Assembly (NCBI GenBank): GCA_020200675.1
Contig: JAIVIG010000114.1
Span: forward strand, 1 to 5,704
From: Actinomycetota bacterium
GTDB lineage: Bacteria; Actinomycetota; Rubrobacteria; Rubrobacterales; Rubrobacteraceae
DNA length: 5,704 bases
Reading direction: 5' to 3'
The position numbers and the translations under genes were made by a program. Below, one piece after another: positions 4,384 through 5,704 of the stretch; within the stretch, counting starts at the first letter, position 1; every line of letters starts with the position of its first letter. Below the pieces are notes generated by a model that was not told where the DNA came from, ran no database searches, and saw only the letters and a program-made list of their open reading frames with translations.

Positions 4384-5704
4384 TCAGGGCGCTTCGGGCA
4401 GGGCGCCGCTCTCGACGATGGGGTAGTTTGGGACGGCACGACGGAGGAGCTCGAGGGTCTTCTCGTCGTCGCCCGAGAGGGCGAAGAAGGCCATCTCTTC
4501 GGCGGCTTCGAGGAGGTCGGAAGAGGGCGGGTGCTTGGGGACGAGGCGGAAGATCATGTGATGGTCGGTCGCGGCGCGGTGCTCGGACTCTTCGGAGAGG
4601 GTTTCGTGCAGCTTCTCGCCGGGTCTGAGGCCGACGTAATTTATCCTCACGCCCCTGGCGCCGGTCACCTCGACCATCTTCCTCGCCAGGTCTACTATCT
4701 TCACGGGACGCCCCATCTCGAGCACGTAGATGCCGTAAGACTCGGCCATCGCGCCGGCCTGGAGTATCAGGGAGACGGCCTCCGAGATGATCATGAAATA
4801 GCGCGACATCTCCGGGTGGGTGACCGTGACCGGGCCGCCGGCCTCTTCACCGGATGCACGGCCTTGTCGGTGGAGACGTTGATGAACTTCTCCGCCCCAA
4901 ACTCCCCGGCGGCGCGCGTCACGCTCAGGGTTCCGCCGACGTTGTTCACGACGGCCTCGGAGGCGTGCAGCTCCATAAGGGGGACGTGCTTATAAGCGGC
5001 GGCGTGGAAGACCAGCTGGGGTCGGAGACGGGCGAAGAGGACGCGCACCTTCTCCGAGTTCGTCACGTCCCCCACCGCAAGCTCGGCGTTCGCGAAGCCC
5101 CCGCGCGAGATCTCCTCGTTCAGGTAGTGGAGGGCGCTCTCGTCCCGGTCGTGAAGCACCAGGCGGGCGGGGCCAAGGCGTGAGATCTGGCGGCTAAGCT
5201 CGCTCCCGATGCTGCCGCCTGCCCCAGTTACGAGGACGCGCTTGCCGTTTATAAACTCCGTCAACTGGTCCAGATCTATGTCGACGGGCTGGCGGCCCAG
5301 GAGGTCCTGAATCTGGAGCTCGCGCAGCCGGAGCGCCCCCTGTCCCAGAAACTCGGTCAGCTTCGGGACCACCTTGACCTCGGCCGATGTCTTTATGCAC
5401 TCGCGCCATATGCGGTCTATCTCCTCCGAGGAAGCCTCGGGGAGGGCGATGAGGATCTGGTCGACACCCTCCTCGACGACGAGCCGCTCGATGTCCTCGA
5501 CCCCGCCCAAAACCGGGATGCCCTCTATCTGCTCGCCGCGCCGGCGCCCGTCCGTGTGGTCCACGAAGCCCGCGGGCTTCAGGTCCGCGTCCGGCGTCCG
5601 CCAGAGCTGCCTGGCGAGCGAGACCCCGGATTCGCCCGCCCCGACGATCAGGGCGCGCTGGCTGGTCTGCCGGATCTCCCGCAGAGAGAGCTCATAGAAC
5701 ACCC
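4384..5704 (-). pseudogene. Broken CapD/WbpM/PglF-type nucleotide-sugar 4,6-dehydratase
   Basis: The gene enters from beyond the right edge and stops at 4384. Members are membrane-anchored enzymes that convert UDP-GlcNAc-type sugars to 4-keto-6-deoxy forms for surface glycans. Counting from the GTG codon at 5702, visible parts are a first Rossmann domain (GAGESG 21-26), the SDR domain with TGAGGSIGSEL (159-169), DRDES (185-189), HAAAYKHVPLME (233-244) and STDKA (277-281) with the Asp-Lys pair linked to catalysis in PglF and FlaA1. After STDKAVHPV (near 4850) the frame jumps. Family sequence resumes in another frame as GGPVTVTHPEMSRYFM and continues through RPGEKLHE to the C-terminus. About 50 residues normally found between, including MGATKR and RFGNVLGSxGSVVP, are missing. 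The original frame ends at a stop near 4791. The usual four N-terminal membrane helices would lie outside the window. Loss of substrate-site residues makes activity very unlikely. Confidence 0.8.

Noticed and set aside
4384..4809. Independent 141-residue protein starting at ATG 4809
   Set aside because: Its sequence is the C-terminal part of the dehydratase, the ATG is the Met of the conserved HPEMSRYFM stretch, and no properly spaced ribosome binding site precedes it.
4531..4995. Plus-strand 154-codon frame opposite the broken dehydratase
   Set aside because: It is a shadow of the minus-strand gene, and both minus-strand frames here match the dehydratase family.
1..5704. CRISPR array, tRNA, rRNA, toxin-antitoxin or defence island
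   Set aside because: No regularly spaced repeats, cloverleaf-like sequence or characteristic proteins were seen on either strand.

Overview
The window is GC-rich (roughly two-thirds G+C by eye) and has bacterial gene density, strong GGAGG-type ribosome binding sites, and frequent GTG starts. Codon use and protein flavour suggest a high-GC Gram-positive-type lineage. A Rubrobacter-like actinobacterium is my best guess, but that is inference from the look of the proteins and no taxonomic marker gene is present.

Layout from left to right. The left edge (1-59, minus) is the start of a transposase-like gene that runs out of the window. A gene-free stretch (60-305) follows, with a near-perfect dyad. 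Next is a plus-strand diacylglycerol/sphingosine-kinase-fold lipid kinase (306-1202). The next gap (1203-1457) holds a short broken piece of an IS110-type transposase. A plus-strand pair follows, with a 31-base gap: a short FabD-type acyl carrier protein S-malonyltransferase (1458-2312) and a miniature HAD-fold protein (2344-2682). A convergent intergenic region carries a minus-strand terminator. The minus-strand gene 2794-3912 encodes an RnfC/PduS/NuoF-like flavoprotein that lacks Fe-S cysteine motifs. A divergent promoter region (3913-4048) leads to a 73-residue two-helix membrane protein (4049-4270). After an inverted repeat, the right edge (4384-5704, minus) is a CapD/WbpM/PglF-type nucleotide-sugar 4,6-dehydratase. 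It is broken by an internal deletion and frameshift, and its N-terminal part lies beyond the window.

Functionally this is a mosaic rather than one pathway: lipid phosphorylation, fatty-acid precursor loading, a redox module and a decayed surface-polysaccharide gene. There are transposon traces on both sides of the lipid kinase gene. I see no CRISPR array, tRNA, rRNA, toxin-antitoxin pair or recognisable defence system. The items most worth a second look are the decayed dehydratase, the transposase remnant, the cluster-less RnfC/PduS-like protein and the HAD protein with an altered catalytic motif.
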